Shown here: one piece after another, positions 27,944 to 37,714 of the stretch
Numbering within the stretch: position 1 is the first letter of the stretch
Layout: every line of letters begins with the position of its first letter
Source of the DNA: Bradyrhizobium agreste
GTDB taxonomy: Bacteria > Pseudomonadota > Alphaproteobacteria > Rhizobiales > Xanthobacteraceae
Reading direction: 5' to 3'
DNA: 64,000 nt
Assembly: GCF_016031625.1 (NCBI RefSeq)
Contig: NZ_JACCHP010000003.1
Coordinates: 186,001 to 250,000 of the forward strand
Translations under genes and position numbers: made by a program
Notes under the pieces: model-generated
The model's database searches: none
What the model was told of the DNA's origin: nothing
Seen by the model: only the letters and a program-made list of their open reading frames with translations

Positions 27944-28555
27944 ATGGTGGGCGGCAGCGACGCACGCGCCCTTTCCCGCTCGCTGCTCGATTTATGCCGG
28001 ATGCGCAAGCTGACGATCGCGACCGCCGAATCCTGCACCGGCGGCCTCGTTGCGGGCGCGCTGACCGACATCCCCGGCTCCTCCGATGTGATCGACCGCG
28101 GCTTCGTCACCTATTCCAACGAGGCCAAGCGCGCGATGCTTGGCGTCGAGGCGAGCACGCTGGCCAATTTCGGCGCCGTCAGCAAGGAGACCGCGACCGC
28201 GATGGCGATCGGTGCGCTGGAGCGCGCCGATGTCGATCTCGCCGTCGCCATCACCGGCATCGCCGGCCCGGGCGGCGCCACGCCCGGCAAGCCGGTCGGT
28301 CTCGTGCACTTCGCGGCCGCCGCGCGCGATGGCCGGATCATCCACCGCGAGCACCGCTTCGGCGCCATCGGTCGCAGCGCCGTGCGCGCCCGCTCCGTGG
28401 TCGAGGCTCTGCGCATGCTGATGGACCTCGCCCGCGGCCCGCAAGTCACGGCCAAGCCGCAACGTGCCGTCGCAAGCCGCCTGCGCCCGCGCGTGACCCG
28501 CTCGCCGCGCCGGCATGCGGTGAAGCGCAGGCCGCCACGTTCGCCGCGGGGATAA
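27944..28555 (+). CDS. CinA-family C-terminal domain protein (nicotinamide-nucleotide amidohydrolase PncC type)
   Basis: 203 residues. TIATAESCTGGLVAGALTDI followed by PGSSDVIDRGFVTYSNEAK, and AITGIAGPGGATPGKPVGLV, are the CinA C-terminal signatures of NMN deamidases, which recycle nicotinamide mononucleotide. The N-terminal MocF-like domain of full-length CinA is missing, as is usual in this family branch. Residues after about 168 form an unusual tail rich in Arg, Pro and Lys that may bind nucleic acid or be disordered. Translation is probably coupled to ispDF. Confidence 0.9.
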   Translation: MVGGSDARALSRSLLDLCRMRKLTIATAESCTGGLVAGALTDIPGSSDVIDRGFVTYSNEAKRAMLGVEASTLANFGAVSKETATAMAIGALERADVDLAVAITGIAGPGGATPGKPVGLVHFAAAARDGRIIHREHRFGAIGRSAVRARSVVEALRMLMDLARGPQVTAKPQRAVASRLRPRVTRSPRRHAVKRRPPRSPRG

Positions 28556-28700
28556 AGCAGCTCAGGCCGCCGACGCGAGCAACGCGCTCGCATGATCGAG
28601 CACGCACTGCTTGACCGCGTTGGCTTCAGACGGTTTCGCCTTTGCGCTGACGGTCAATATGCCGAAGGTGGCCCGGGTCGACGCGCAAGATGCAGCGAAG

Positions 28701-29171
28701 TTACGTCGACGCCAGCTTCGGCCGGCCGTAGATCGCGTCCGCCCGCTTCTCGAACGCAGTCGAGAACCGCGCGAATGCAGCATCGAACATCGAGCCCATC
28801 AGCATCGCCAGCATGCGGCTCTTGAATTCGTAGGCGAGGAAGAAACCGACGTCGCAGACGCCCTCACCTTTGGGCTCGAACGTCCAACGGTTTTCCAGAT
28901 TCCTGAACGGACCTTGCAGATATTCGACCAGGATCTTCAGATTGGCGCGGTCGAGCGTCACGCGGCTGGTGAAGGACTCCCTCACCAGCTTGAACGACAC
29001 CGTCATGTCCGCGATCAGCACCTCGGTGCCGTCGGGCTTCGCCATGCGCTGCCGGACCTTGAGGGCGCTGCACAGCGGCACGAATTCCGGGTAGCGCTCG
29101 ACATCGGCGACCAGATCAAACATCTCGGACGCACTGTGGTTGACGCGGTGCTTGCTCGAAACTCGATGCAT
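28701..29171 (-). CDS. RatA/COQ10-type START-domain protein
   Basis: 156 residues. FDLVADVERYPEFVPLCSAL and LAYEFKSRMLAMLMGSMFD are typical of the SRPBCC family of yeast Coq10 and bacterial RatA. Databases often label these ribosome-association toxins, but in alphaproteobacteria a role in handling ubiquinone is more likely. The gene begins 6 bases after lipA ends on the same strand, a conserved pairing. Start ATG 29171 (MHRVSSKHRVNHSASEMF). Confidence 0.9.
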   Translation of the reverse strand: MHRVSSKHRVNHSASEMFDLVADVERYPEFVPLCSALKVRQRMAKPDGTEVLIADMTVSFKLVRESFTSRVTLDRANLKILVEYLQGPFRNLENRWTFEPKGEGVCDVGFFLAYEFKSRMLAMLMGSMFDAAFARFSTAFEKRADAIYGRPKLAST

Positions 29172-29177
29172 GGTACG

Positions 29178-30134
29178 TCAGCGGGCGTGAGCTGCCCGCG
29201 CAGCCTTCAGTCTCGCGAAATCCTCGCCGGCATGATGCGACGAGCGGGTGAGCGGGCTAGCCGACACCATCAGGAATCCCTTGGTGTAGGCGATCTTTTC
29301 ATAGGACGAGAACTCGTCCGGCGGCACGTAGCGCATCACCGCGTGATGTTTGCGGGTCGGCTGCAGATATTGGCCGATGGTCAGGAAGTCGACGTCGGCC
29401 GAGCGCAGATCGTCCATCACCTGCTGCACCTCATGGCGCTCCTCGCCGAGGCCGACCATGATACCGGACTTGGTGAAGATGGTGGGATCGAGCTCCTTGA
29501 CCCGCTGCAGCAGCCGGATCGAATGGAAATAGCGCGCGCCCGGCCGCACCGTGAGATAGCGCGACGGCACGGTCTCGAGATTGTGGTTGAACACGTCGGG
29601 CCTCGCCGCGACGACGATTTCGAGCGCGCCTTCCTTGCGCAGGAAGTCGGGTGTCAGGATCTCGATCGTGGTCGAAGGGCACGCGGTCCGGATCGCGCGG
29701 ATGGTCTGGGCGAAATGCTCGGCGCCGCCGTCAGCGAGGTCGTCGCGGTCGACCGAGGTGATGACGACGTGGGCCAGGCCCAGCTTGGCGGTCGCTTCGG
29801 CGACGTGCTGCGGCTCGGCCGCATCCAGCGCATTCGGCAGGCCGGTCTTGACGTTGCAGAAGGCGCAGGCCCGGGTGCAGGTGTCCCCCATGATCATGAA
29901 GGTCGCGTGTTTCTTGTCCCAGCACTCGCCGATGTTCGGGCAACCCGCCTCCTCGCACACCGTGTGCAGGCCGTTCGACCGGACGATGTTGCGGGTGTCG
30001 GCATAGCCGCGGGTGTTGGGCGCGCGCACGCGGATCCAGTCCGGCTTCGGCGGCGAAGCGGAATCAGGCCGATTCACCTTTTCAGGGTGGCGCGGGCGCA
30101 GCGGGTTCGAGATGGTATCGACAATAACGACCAT
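29178..30134 (-). CDS. lipA: Lipoyl synthase
   Basis: 318 residues. A radical SAM enzyme that inserts two sulfurs into octanoyl groups on lipoyl domains. Auxiliary cluster cysteines are in [12 protein letters not shown], the radical SAM triad in [10 protein letters not shown], and the C-terminal serine ligand in RSSHHAG. Length and motif order are normal. It is followed by the RatA/COQ10 gene on the same strand. Confidence 0.98.
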   Translation of the reverse strand: MVVIVDTISNPLRPRHPEKVNRPDSASPPKPDWIRVRAPNTRGYADTRNIVRSNGLHTVCEEAGCPNIGECWDKKHATFMIMGDTCTRACAFCNVKTGLPNALDAAEPQHVAEATAKLGLAHVVITSVDRDDLADGGAEHFAQTIRAIRTACPSTTIEILTPDFLRKEGALEIVVAARPDVFNHNLETVPSRYLTVRPGARYFHSIRLLQRVKELDPTIFTKSGIMVGLGEERHEVQQVMDDLRSADVDFLTIGQYLQPTRKHHAVMRYVPPDEFSSYEKIAYTKGFLMVSASPLTRSSHHAGEDFARLKAARAAHAR

Positions 30135-30264
30135 GGGGTGTCCGGTCTGTTCAGGCCCTACCTAGTCGGTCTGGCCTGGCATCGCAACCCGGCTCGCCCC
30201 GCTTCAGGGAACATGGCAGATATGGGCAATATCCTGCTCTGTTTTCAGGCGATTCTCACCTCGA

Positions 30265-30867
30265 ATGGCTCCAATCTCGAACACTTCACCGCCGCGGCTC
30301 GGCAAGCAGCTGAAGCGCGCCTTCTTCGGACGCAGCGTGCACGAGGTCGCACACGATCTCATCGGTGCCACCATGCTGGTCGACGGCGTCGGCGGGATCA
30401 TTGTCGAGGTCGAGGCCTATCATCATACCGACCCAGCCGCGCACTCCTATCGCGGACCGACGCCGCGGAACCAGGTCATGTTCGGTCCGCCGGGCTTTGC
30501 CTATGTCTACCGCTCCTACGGCATCCACTGGTGCGTGAACTTCGTCTGCGAGGAAGAAGGCTCGGCCAGCGCCGTGCTGATCCGCGCGCTGGAGCCGACG
30601 CACGGCTTAGCTGCGATGCGCCGACGCCGGCATCTGCAGGACGCGCACGCGCTGTGCTCGGGCCCAGGCAAGTTGACCGAAGCGCTCGGCATCACCATCG
30701 CGCACAACGCCCTGCCGCTGGATCGGCCTCCCATCGCGCTGCATGCGCGGACCGAGGATGTCGAGGTCGCAACCGGCATCCGCATCGGCATCACCAAGGC
30801 AGTCGAGCTGCCCTGGCGCTATGGCGTCAGGGACTCGAAATTCTTGAGCAAGCCGTTTCCGAAGTAA
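30265..30867 (+). CDS. DNA-3-methyladenine glycosylase, AAG/Mpg type
   Basis: 200 residues. It removes alkylated purines (3-methyladenine, hypoxanthine) to start base-excision repair. The catalytic region [20 protein letters not shown] and the following [20 protein letters not shown] with [10 protein letters not shown] are diagnostic. The C-terminus contains [17 protein letters not shown]. It stands alone between divergent lipA and convergent valS, whose stop is 2 bases away. Confidence 0.96.
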   Translation: MAPISNTSPPRLGKQLKRAFFGRSVHEVAHDLIGATMLVDGVGGIIVEVEAYHHTDPAAHSYRGPTPRNQVMFGPPGFAYVYRSYGIHWCVNFVCEEEGSASAVLIRALEPTHGLAAMRRRRHLQDAHALCSGPGKLTEALGITIAHNALPLDRPPIALHARTEDVEVATGIRIGITKAVELPWRYGVRDSKFLSKPFPK

Positions 30868-30869
30868 GC

Positions 30870-33746
30870 CTAAGACGCCTGCTTCAGCCGCTCCAGCGCC
30901 TCGAGCAGCTTGGCCTTGCGGGCCAGCGCCGCCTCACGCTTTTCGCGCTCCTCCTCGACCACCTCCTCGGCCGCGTTGGCGACGAACTTCTCGTTCGCCA
31001 GCTTGGATTCGGCGCGCTTGATGTCGGCCTCGGCCTTGGCGATCTCCTTGTCGAGACGCGCGCGCTCGGCGGCGACGTCGATCACGCCCTTGAGCGGCAG
31101 CGCGGCGACTTCACCGCGCACCAGCAGCTGGACAGCGCCGTCAGGCGCGCGGTCGGCGAACGACATGTCCGACAGCCGCGCCATGCGCTTGATGACATCG
31201 GTCCAGCGCGGCGCGCGCTCCTTCGTCTCCGCGGAGGCGCCTGCGAGCACCAGCGCCGTCAGCGTTGCCGGCGCGATGTTCATCTCGGCGCGCACCGAGC
31301 GGATCTGCGTGACGAGGTCGATGACCCAGCCGATCTCGGCCTCGGCAGCCGGGTCGGTGAAGTCGGCATGATCGAAGATCGGCAGGACCCAGGCCGGCGA
31401 GACGAGCGCATCGGTCGGTCCCGTGGTCACCGCGAGCATCGCGAGCTGCTCCGGCGTCGGCTCGACCGGCCTCAGCGGCCACGGCGCCAGCGCGAGCAGG
31501 CCCTCGCGCTTGGCCGTCACTTCCCACAGCTCCTCGGTGATGAAGGGCATGAAGGGATGCAGCAGCTTCAGGATCTCGTCGCGCGCCCAGGCGACCATGG
31601 CGCGGGTCTCGTCCTTGGCCGAGCTGTCCGGACCGAGCAGCACGGGCTTGGCGAGCTCGACATACCAGTCGCAATAGACGTTCCAGACGAAGCGGTAGAT
31701 GCTGCCGGCGGCATCGTTGAAGCGATAGGCTTCGATCGCCTCGGTCACCTCGCGCGTGGTGTGGGCTGTCTCATGCGCGATCCAGCGGTTCAGCGTCTCC
31801 TTCGCCTTCGCCGGCTCGAAGCCTTCCGGCACGGCACAATGGTTCATCTCCGCGAACCGGCACGCGTTCCAGAGCTTGGTCGCGAAATTGCGGTAGCCTT
31901 CGACGCGACTGGTGGCGAGCTTGATGTCGCGGCCCTGCGCTGCCATCGCCGCCAGCGTGAAGCGCAGCGCGTCCGCGCCGTATTCGTCGATCAGGTGGAG
32001 CGGATCGATGACGTTGCCCTTCGACTTCGACATCTTGGCGCCCTTCTCGTCGCGAACGAGGGCGTGGATGTAGACGGTCGAGAACGGCACCTCCTTCATG
32101 AAGTGCAGGCCCATCATCATCATGCGGGCGACCCAGAAGAAGATGATGTCGAAGCCGGTCACCAGCGCATTGGTCGGGTAGTAGCGCTGCACCTCGGGCG
32201 TCTCGTCTGGCCAGCCGAGCGTCGAGAACGGCCACAGCGCCGAGGAGAACCAGGTGTCGAGCACATCCTCGTCGCGCGTGATGAAGCCTTCGCGCTTGTT
32301 GCGGTCGAGCGCCATCTCGCGGCCCTGCTCGGGCGTGATGACTTCCTGCTCGACGTAATAGCCGAGCGCGTGGCTGACGGCCTCCTCCTCGGTCTCGGCG
32401 ACGAAGACCTTGCCGTCAGGCCCGTACCAGGCCGGGATCTGGTGACCCCACCAGAGCTGACGCGAGATGCACCAGGGCTGGATGTTCTCCATCCAGTCGA
32501 AATAGGTCTTTTCCCAGTTCTTCGGCACGAACGTCGTTTCGCCCGAACGCACCGCCGCGATCGCAGGCTTCGCCAGCGTCTTCGCGTCGACATACCACTG
32601 GTCGGTCAGATACGGCTCGATCACGCTGCCAGAGCGATCGCCGTGCGGCACCGTGTGGGTGTGCGGCTCGATCCGCTCGACGAAGCCGAACGATTCCAGC
32701 CGCTCGACGATGCGCTTGCGCGCGGCGAAGCGGTCGACCTTGTGGAACTCCTCGGCGAATTGCGCGGCGCCTTCGGGCAGGTCGTGCAGATAATCCTCGT
32801 TGTTGAGGAGATCGAGACAGCCTTCCCTGTCGAGCACGCTGATCCGGCGCAGGCCGTGGCGGTTGCCGACCTCGAAATCGTTGAAGTCGTGCGCCGGCGT
32901 CACCTTCACGGCGCCCGATCCCTTCTCCGGATCGGAATATTCGTCGGCGACGATCTGGATCTTGCGGCCGACCAGCGGCAGGATGACGTTCTTGCCGATC
33001 AGCTTCTGATAGCGCTCATCCTCCGGATGCACGGCCACGCCGGTGTCGCCGAGCATGGTCTCGGGGCGCGTGGTAGCGACGACGATGAAGCTCGAGGGAT
33101 CCTCGGGGCTGAACGTCTTGCCCTCGATCGGATAGCGCAGATACCAGAGGTGGCCCTTGACCTCGGTCTGCTGCACCTCGAGATCCGAAATCGCGGTGAG
33201 CAGCTTGGTGTCCCAGTTCACCAGCCGCTTGTCCTTGTAGATCAGGCCCTCGCGGTGCAGCTCGACGAACACCTTGACGACGGCCTTCGACAGGCCCTCG
33301 TCCATGGTGAAGCGCTCGCGCGACCAGTCGCAGGACGCACCGAGACGCTTGAGCTGGTTGATGATGGTGTCGCCGCTCTCGGCCTTCCACTGCCAGACCC
33401 GCTCCAGAAACTTCTCGCGGCCCATCTCGCGGCGGCCGGGCTGCTGGCGCTCCATCAGCTGCCGCTCGACCACCATCTGGGTGGCGATGCCGGCATGGTC
33501 GGTGCCGGGCTGCCACAGCACGTCGCGGCCGCGCATGCGCTCGAACCGGCACAGGATGTCCTGCAGCGTATTGTTGAGGGCGTGGCCCATGTGCAGCGAG
33601 CCCGTCACGTTCGGCGGCGGGATCACGATGGTGAAAGGCACGGCATCACGGCGGTCGGGCCGGCCAGCCTTGAACGCAAGGCTGTCCTCCCACACCACGG
33701 ACATGCGGGTTTCGATATCGGCGGGCTGGTAATTTTTCTCGATCAT
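30870..33746 (-). CDS. valS: Valyl-tRNA synthetase
   Basis: 958 residues. Class I aminoacyl-tRNA synthetase with HMGH near the start (PPNVTGSLHMGHALNNTLQD), the editing domain (TTRPETMLGDTGVAVHPED) and KMSKS in EKGAKMSKSKGNVIDP. The C-terminal coiled-coil arm (ERARLDKEIAKAEADIKRAE) binds tRNA. Length is normal. Probably monocistronic; popZ lies upstream 142 bases away on the same strand. Confidence 0.98.
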   Translation of the reverse strand: MIEKNYQPADIETRMSVVWEDSLAFKAGRPDRRDAVPFTIVIPPPNVTGSLHMGHALNNTLQDILCRFERMRGRDVLWQPGTDHAGIATQMVVERQLMERQQPGRREMGREKFLERVWQWKAESGDTIINQLKRLGASCDWSRERFTMDEGLSKAVVKVFVELHREGLIYKDKRLVNWDTKLLTAISDLEVQQTEVKGHLWYLRYPIEGKTFSPEDPSSFIVVATTRPETMLGDTGVAVHPEDERYQKLIGKNVILPLVGRKIQIVADEYSDPEKGSGAVKVTPAHDFNDFEVGNRHGLRRISVLDREGCLDLLNNEDYLHDLPEGAAQFAEEFHKVDRFAARKRIVERLESFGFVERIEPHTHTVPHGDRSGSVIEPYLTDQWYVDAKTLAKPAIAAVRSGETTFVPKNWEKTYFDWMENIQPWCISRQLWWGHQIPAWYGPDGKVFVAETEEEAVSHALGYYVEQEVITPEQGREMALDRNKREGFITRDEDVLDTWFSSALWPFSTLGWPDETPEVQRYYPTNALVTGFDIIFFWVARMMMMGLHFMKEVPFSTVYIHALVRDEKGAKMSKSKGNVIDPLHLIDEYGADALRFTLAAMAAQGRDIKLATSRVEGYRNFATKLWNACRFAEMNHCAVPEGFEPAKAKETLNRWIAHETAHTTREVTEAIEAYRFNDAAGSIYRFVWNVYCDWYVELAKPVLLGPDSSAKDETRAMVAWARDEILKLLHPFMPFITEELWEVTAKREGLLALAPWPLRPVEPTPEQLAMLAVTTGPTDALVSPAWVLPIFDHADFTDPAAEAEIGWVIDLVTQIRSVRAEMNIAPATLTALVLAGASAETKERAPRWTDVIKRMARLSDMSFADRAPDGAVQLLVRGEVAALPLKGVIDVAAERARLDKEIAKAEADIKRAESKLANEKFVANAAEEVVEEEREKREAALARKAKLLEALERLKQAS

Positions 33747-33888
33747 GGGGCTGCTAGAAAGCCGCGCGAGGGGGCCAAGTCAACGAAAAGCTCAGGGAAA
33801 ACGCGGCGGCAACAGCGCTTTCCGGCCCGGGGGCCGGGGCTCGAAAATGACACCCTATCCGGGCTTTATGAGGGCCCTTCGGCCGCGC

Positions 33889-34647
33889 TCAGCGGCCCCC
33901 GCGCGAGACCCGCTCGATTTCGGCCTTCACGATGCGTTCAACGAGGCCGGGCAGGTTGTCGTCGAGCCAGGACTTCAGCATCGGCCGCAGCATCTCCTTG
34001 ACCAGATCCTCCAGCGTCCGCGCGTTGCTGCTGAGCACCGTATGGGCCAGGGAGTTGAAGGCGGATTCGACCGCGGAGACCGTCGATTGCGCCAGGATCG
34101 GCTGCTGCGGGGGCAGCGGCGGCGCGTCGAAGTCCACCGGCGCGTAGGACGGCGGCGGAGCGGGCCGCGGCTGCGGCGGCTCGGCGAATTCGAGATCGTC
34201 GCGTGGCTCGACCTTGCGGAAGCTCGGCGGCGGTGGAGGCGGCGTCGGGTCCATCGCCATGTCGTCGGTGAGTTCGAGCACGTCCGGCTCGGGCTCTGGC
34301 TCGGGCGCGCGGACCTCAGGCGCCGGTGTGGCCGCATCGAGACCCGCCAGCAGCGCGTCGATATCGTCCTGGCTGTTGGATGCGTCCGCCGCGGGCGCAG
34401 GTGGCGACGCCGGCTTTGCAGCCGGCGGCGGTACGGGCTTCTCGGCGGCGGGTTTGGGCGGAGCGACCTTGGATGGCGGAATGTCGTTCATCGCCTGCGG
34501 CTTCGGCGGCGCGGCGGGCGCAGCAGCCTTCTCGGGTTTGGCGGCCTCGGCCGGCGGAGGCTTTGCCTCATCGTCGGCAATGATGCGCCGGATCGAGGCC
34601 AGAATCTCCTCCATCGAGGGTTCTGTGACCTTTGCAGGCTGCGTCAT
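33889..34647 (-). CDS. popZ: Polar organizing protein PopZ (DUF2497)
   Basis: 252 residues. PopZ self-assembles at the cell pole and anchors ParB-bound origins. The N-terminal helix EPSMEEILASIRRIIADDE is the partner-binding motif. A long disordered middle rich in Pro, Ala, Glu and Asp follows. The C-terminal oligomerisation region is RTLEDLVKEMLRPMLKSWLD followed by DNLPGLVERIVKAEIERV. ATG 34647 is chosen because a GGAG lies 8 bases upstream; GTG 34659 is in frame. Confidence 0.93.
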   Translation of the reverse strand: MTQPAKVTEPSMEEILASIRRIIADDEAKPPPAEAAKPEKAAAPAAPPKPQAMNDIPPSKVAPPKPAAEKPVPPPAAKPASPPAPAADASNSQDDIDALLAGLDAATPAPEVRAPEPEPEPDVLELTDDMAMDPTPPPPPPSFRKVEPRDDLEFAEPPQPRPAPPPSYAPVDFDAPPLPPQQPILAQSTVSAVESAFNSLAHTVLSSNARTLEDLVKEMLRPMLKSWLDDNLPGLVERIVKAEIERVSRGGR

Positions 34648-34949
34648 CTCCGACTCCACATCATCAACGCCCTCGCATGCGTTGTTTTACACCAAGCACG
34701 GCAGGATTGGCCGGTTCCGCAACGACAGGTCCCCATTTTCGTCGCCGCAGCCCGACTTGTCCCCAGATCACGGCTCGACGTGCAGCGGTGCGCCCTGCCC
34801 CCGCACTGAAGCGTTACGCACATGACATCAATGCGGGGCGAATCGACCCGCATCATCTTGGCAAGGCTATGTCAGGGATTTTGACGATTGCAAGCAAAGC
34901 ACCGGTCGACCTCGGCTGTTCGCGGAGATCGACCGGACGATTACGGGAA
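34648..34949. other. Intergenic stretch between tolC and popZ
   Basis: About 300 bases with no believable gene. It contains ATGCGGG / CCCGCAT (34831-34837 and 34847-34853), a 7-bp stem with a 9-base loop. It holds the popZ promoter and the 3' end of tolC. Confidence 0.45.
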
Positions 34950-36353
34950 TCAGCGGCCGTCCGGCGTGCGCACACCCGCCCAGCTGTCGCGGACCTGATG
35001 GTAGTGAACGCTGGGGTCGTAGGTCGTGGTCGCAAGGCCGAGGACTTGCGGCGACAGACGCCCGACCGCCGCGAGGACGTTATAGGATGCGACGACGCGA
35101 TCGTGCTGCGCGGTCACCAACGCAACGCGCGCATTCACCAGCGCCTGCTGCGCATTGAGTACGTCCAGCGTGGTGCGCTGGCCGGCCTTGGCCTCCTCAC
35201 GTACGCCGTTCAGGGCGATCTCGGACGCGGCCACCTGCGCCTGGGCCGACTGCACCTGCGCCTTGGTGGCCTGCAGCGAGCCCCACCATTGCACAACGGT
35301 CGCACGGGTCTGGTCGCGAGTCGTTTCGAGGTTGAGGCGCTGCTGCGCCAGGTTCTCCTTGGACTGGCGGATCAGCGCGTATTCGCTACCGCCCTGATAA
35401 ATCGGCACCGAGAGCTGCGCGATCGCGGATGCGCTGAACGAGCGCAACGAAATCAAGGACTGTTCGTTGGCCTGCGTGGCCGATGCCTGGATGGTCATCG
35501 TCGGCAGCAACGCACCTTCGGCGACCTTGACCTGCAGGTAATTGACGTCGATGCCGAACATCGCGGCCGTGACGTTGGGATGCTCGATGAGGCCAAGCTC
35601 GATCGCTGCGGCAAGGGTCGCGGGCAGGAAACGATCGACGGGTGAACCGGGTGCAAGATTCGTCGGCTCGTTGCCGATGATGCGGCGGAAGTTTGCGCGC
35701 GTGGTGGTGAGATTTGCCTCCGCGGTAAGGGCCTGGGTCCTGCCGGCGGCCAGCTGTGCTTCCGATTGCGCAACGTCGGTGCGCGTCACCTCGCCGACAT
35801 TGAAGCGATCGCGGGTCTGCTTCAATGTCTGCTCGAGCACGCGTACGTTGCTGCGCTGGACTTCCAGCGTTGCGGCATCGCGCAAATAGTCCATGTAGGT
35901 CGTTGCCGCCTGAAGCAGCACAGTTTGATCGAGGCTGCGCAGCGCTTCGCGGGCCCCGGACACCTGGCTCTCCGCCGCCCGCGTTCTGTTGGCGGTCTGA
36001 TTGCCATTGTAGAGCGTCTGCGAAGCGGTAATTCCAGCGCTGCGAGGTAACGTGGTTCCGTGGATCGAGTTGGTGCCGACGCCGCTCTGCAGATCCTGAT
36101 ATTGATAGCCACCGCTTGCCGTCATCGAGACCCGCGGACGATAGCCAGACAAGGCCTGCGGCACGTTTTCGTCGGTCGAGCGCACCTGGGCACGCTGCGC
36201 GTTGAGCTGCGGATTGTTCTGATAGGCGCGCACCAGTGCAGCGTCGATCGTATCCGCCAAGGCAGGCGTCGGCCCGGCAAGCGCCAGCAGCAGGACCGAA
36301 ACCGCAGCTCCGGTGAAGAGCTTCACCCCATGCATCCGTGAAATTCCGTTCAT
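34950..36353 (-). CDS. tolC: TolC-family outer-membrane efflux protein
   Basis: 467 residues. Signal peptide about residues 1-33 (LFTGAAVSVLLLALAGPTPA, then LADTID). Two structural repeats typical of TolC follow: NNPQLNAQRAQVRSTDENVP in the first, and LAQQRLNLETTRDQTRATVV with GQRTTLDVLNAQQALVNARV in the second. It forms the trimeric exit duct for type I secretion or RND pumps. The upstream same-strand pcm gene is a recurrent neighbour of tolC in Rhizobiales (from memory). No lipobox, unlike the outer-membrane factor at 51591. Confidence 0.94.
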   Translation of the reverse strand: MNGISRMHGVKLFTGAAVSVLLLALAGPTPALADTIDAALVRAYQNNPQLNAQRAQVRSTDENVPQALSGYRPRVSMTASGGYQYQDLQSGVGTNSIHGTTLPRSAGITASQTLYNGNQTANRTRAAESQVSGAREALRSLDQTVLLQAATTYMDYLRDAATLEVQRSNVRVLEQTLKQTRDRFNVGEVTRTDVAQSEAQLAAGRTQALTAEANLTTTRANFRRIIGNEPTNLAPGSPVDRFLPATLAAAIELGLIEHPNVTAAMFGIDVNYLQVKVAEGALLPTMTIQASATQANEQSLISLRSFSASAIAQLSVPIYQGGSEYALIRQSKENLAQQRLNLETTRDQTRATVVQWWGSLQATKAQVQSAQAQVAASEIALNGVREEAKAGQRTTLDVLNAQQALVNARVALVTAQHDRVVASYNVLAAVGRLSPQVLGLATTTYDPSVHYHQVRDSWAGVRTPDGR

Positions 36354-36538
36354 TCTAACGCCCGGCTCGTGCCCGCGAGCCGGGTTACCGTATCAATGGA
36401 GTCGTTGCCCCGTCGCAACATAGGACGCGGTCAAGCGCGACGGAACCACCCGAGGGTGGTTCTCAGTGGAAACTCTTCACGTGCAGCATCCCGGCCACAC
36501 TTCTGATTCAGAACGGGATTTGGGGCGGTTTTGGGCCA

Positions 36539-37201
36539 TCAGAAGACGAAGGCAGCCGCCCGTTCCAGCCCGGGAAGGACCGGGGCGGCGGCCTCGAACA
36601 GGGCCCGATGGCCGAATTCGCCGTGGGTACGGGTCACGATCAGCGCGCGCGGCGGCCTCGATTCGGCCGACACCCCCACCAGACGCCCCCCCTCCTTCAG
36701 CTGCCCGAGCAGAGCTTCCGGCATCACCTCGGCCGCGCCGTTGAGAACAATTACATCATAGGGGGCGGCAGCAGGGTCCCCGTCGGTGCAAGCCGCCGCC
36801 TTGCAGGCGACGTTAGAAAGCCCCTGGGCCGTGACGGCGTCTCTGGCCTTGGCGGCCAACGCCGAATCGCACTCGGTCGCCGTGACCTGACGCGCCAGCT
36901 TGGCGGCCAGTGCGGCGAGGTAGCCGGTGGCGCAGCCGACGACCAGAACGTTGTCGCCCTCGCCGATTTCGGCGGCCTGGAGCAGCTTGCCGGTCAGCGC
37001 CGGCTTGATCAGGAACCGCTTGGCGGGGCCTTCGCTCACGTCGAGGTCGAGATCGAGGTAAGCCAGCGCCTGCCTGCCGGCCGGCACGAACGCCTCGCGC
37101 GGCACCGTGAGCATGGCATCGAGAACACGACGGTCGGTGACGTCATTGGTGCGCACCTGGCCATCGACCATTTTTTGGCGCGCGGTCGAAAAACCGGACA
37201 T
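36539..37201 (-). CDS. Divergent protein-L-isoaspartate O-methyltransferase-like protein
   Basis: 220 residues with a PCMT-type Rossmann methyltransferase fold (GQVRTNDVTDRRVLDAMLTV, PREAFVP, SAM loop VLVVGCATGYLAAL). Several PCMT hallmarks are changed: the SAM loop is VGCATGY rather than the usual EIGTGSGY, and the substrate-loop S-Q-P is replaced in RFLIKPALTGKLL. It may therefore not repair isoaspartate. ATG 37201 is chosen because the upstream frame start (37261) adds non-family residues. Likely expressed with tolC, 185 bases downstream. Confidence 0.82.
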   Translation of the reverse strand: MSGFSTARQKMVDGQVRTNDVTDRRVLDAMLTVPREAFVPAGRQALAYLDLDLDVSEGPAKRFLIKPALTGKLLQAAEIGEGDNVLVVGCATGYLAALAAKLARQVTATECDSALAAKARDAVTAQGLSNVACKAAACTDGDPAAAPYDVIVLNGAAEVMPEALLGQLKEGGRLVGVSAESRPPRALIVTRTHGEFGHRALFEAAAPVLPGLERAAAFVF

Positions 37202-37320
37202 TTGCGGACCCTGCAATGCGGACGATGCCGCGGAGAAAAATCGCGGCATCTTTTGGAGCATGCTCGGTCAAAACGCAACATGGCGGTTCGAGGGCCGGCA
37301 AGGCTGCCGCACCTGGCGGA

Positions 37321-37500
37321 TTACTCGATGGCGACCGCGAGGCGACCGATCAGAGCGGCGACCTCGTCCAGCCGCGCCGAATCGGGCGTCTCGACCGCGC
37401 GCGCCAGACAGGCGAGGCATTCGTCGTCGCTCAAATTGGGGACGTCGGCAGGCAGAATCGAGGGGGCCATATGCGAATGGTCGATGTGGGTGTCTCGCAT
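37321..37500 (-). CDS. Small conserved-looking hypothetical protein (59 aa)
   Basis: MRDTHIDHSHMAPSILPADV continues to PNLSDDECLACLARAVETPD and ends LIGRLAVAIE. A GGAG is placed 8 bases before ATG 37500, and the frame closes with TAA at 37321. The acidic helix with two cysteines (CLAC) and the clean ribosome-binding site argue for a real gene. No family recognised. It lies upstream of the divergent pcm and could be its first operon member (120-base gap). Confidence 0.7.
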   Translation of the reverse strand: MRDTHIDHSHMAPSILPADVPNLSDDECLACLARAVETPDSARLDEVAALIGRLAVAIE

Positions 37501-37714
37501 GAAATCAGCTCCGTGAAGATCCGGCAGCCGCGAGGCTCGGAATCAATTGAGCCGATTTGACGCCGCCCCGATGGCGCGATGGCGTCCATGCACACATCTG
37601 TTTTGAAGGCGATTCCGGCCAGGGATCCGCCGACGTACCGCTCAGACGGCAACGCAACGGCATCGCGCATCACATCAAGACACGATCGCAACCAATTGAA
37701 GTTATGGAAAGATT

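Noticed and set aside
28562-28783. A 73-codon minus-strand frame downstream of the RatA-like gene (ends AVKQCVLDHASALLASAA)
   Set aside because: The last 30 residues look protein-like, but the frame starts inside the RatA-like gene and has no usable start in the gap. A short real gene cannot be excluded.
28611-34001. A 1,796-codon open frame on the plus strand
   Set aside because: It runs antisense through ratA-like, lipA and valS and across gaps, with a residue mix (His, Arg, Asp, Gln-rich) typical of antisense frames in GC-rich genes. The true genes on the other strand have full motifs.
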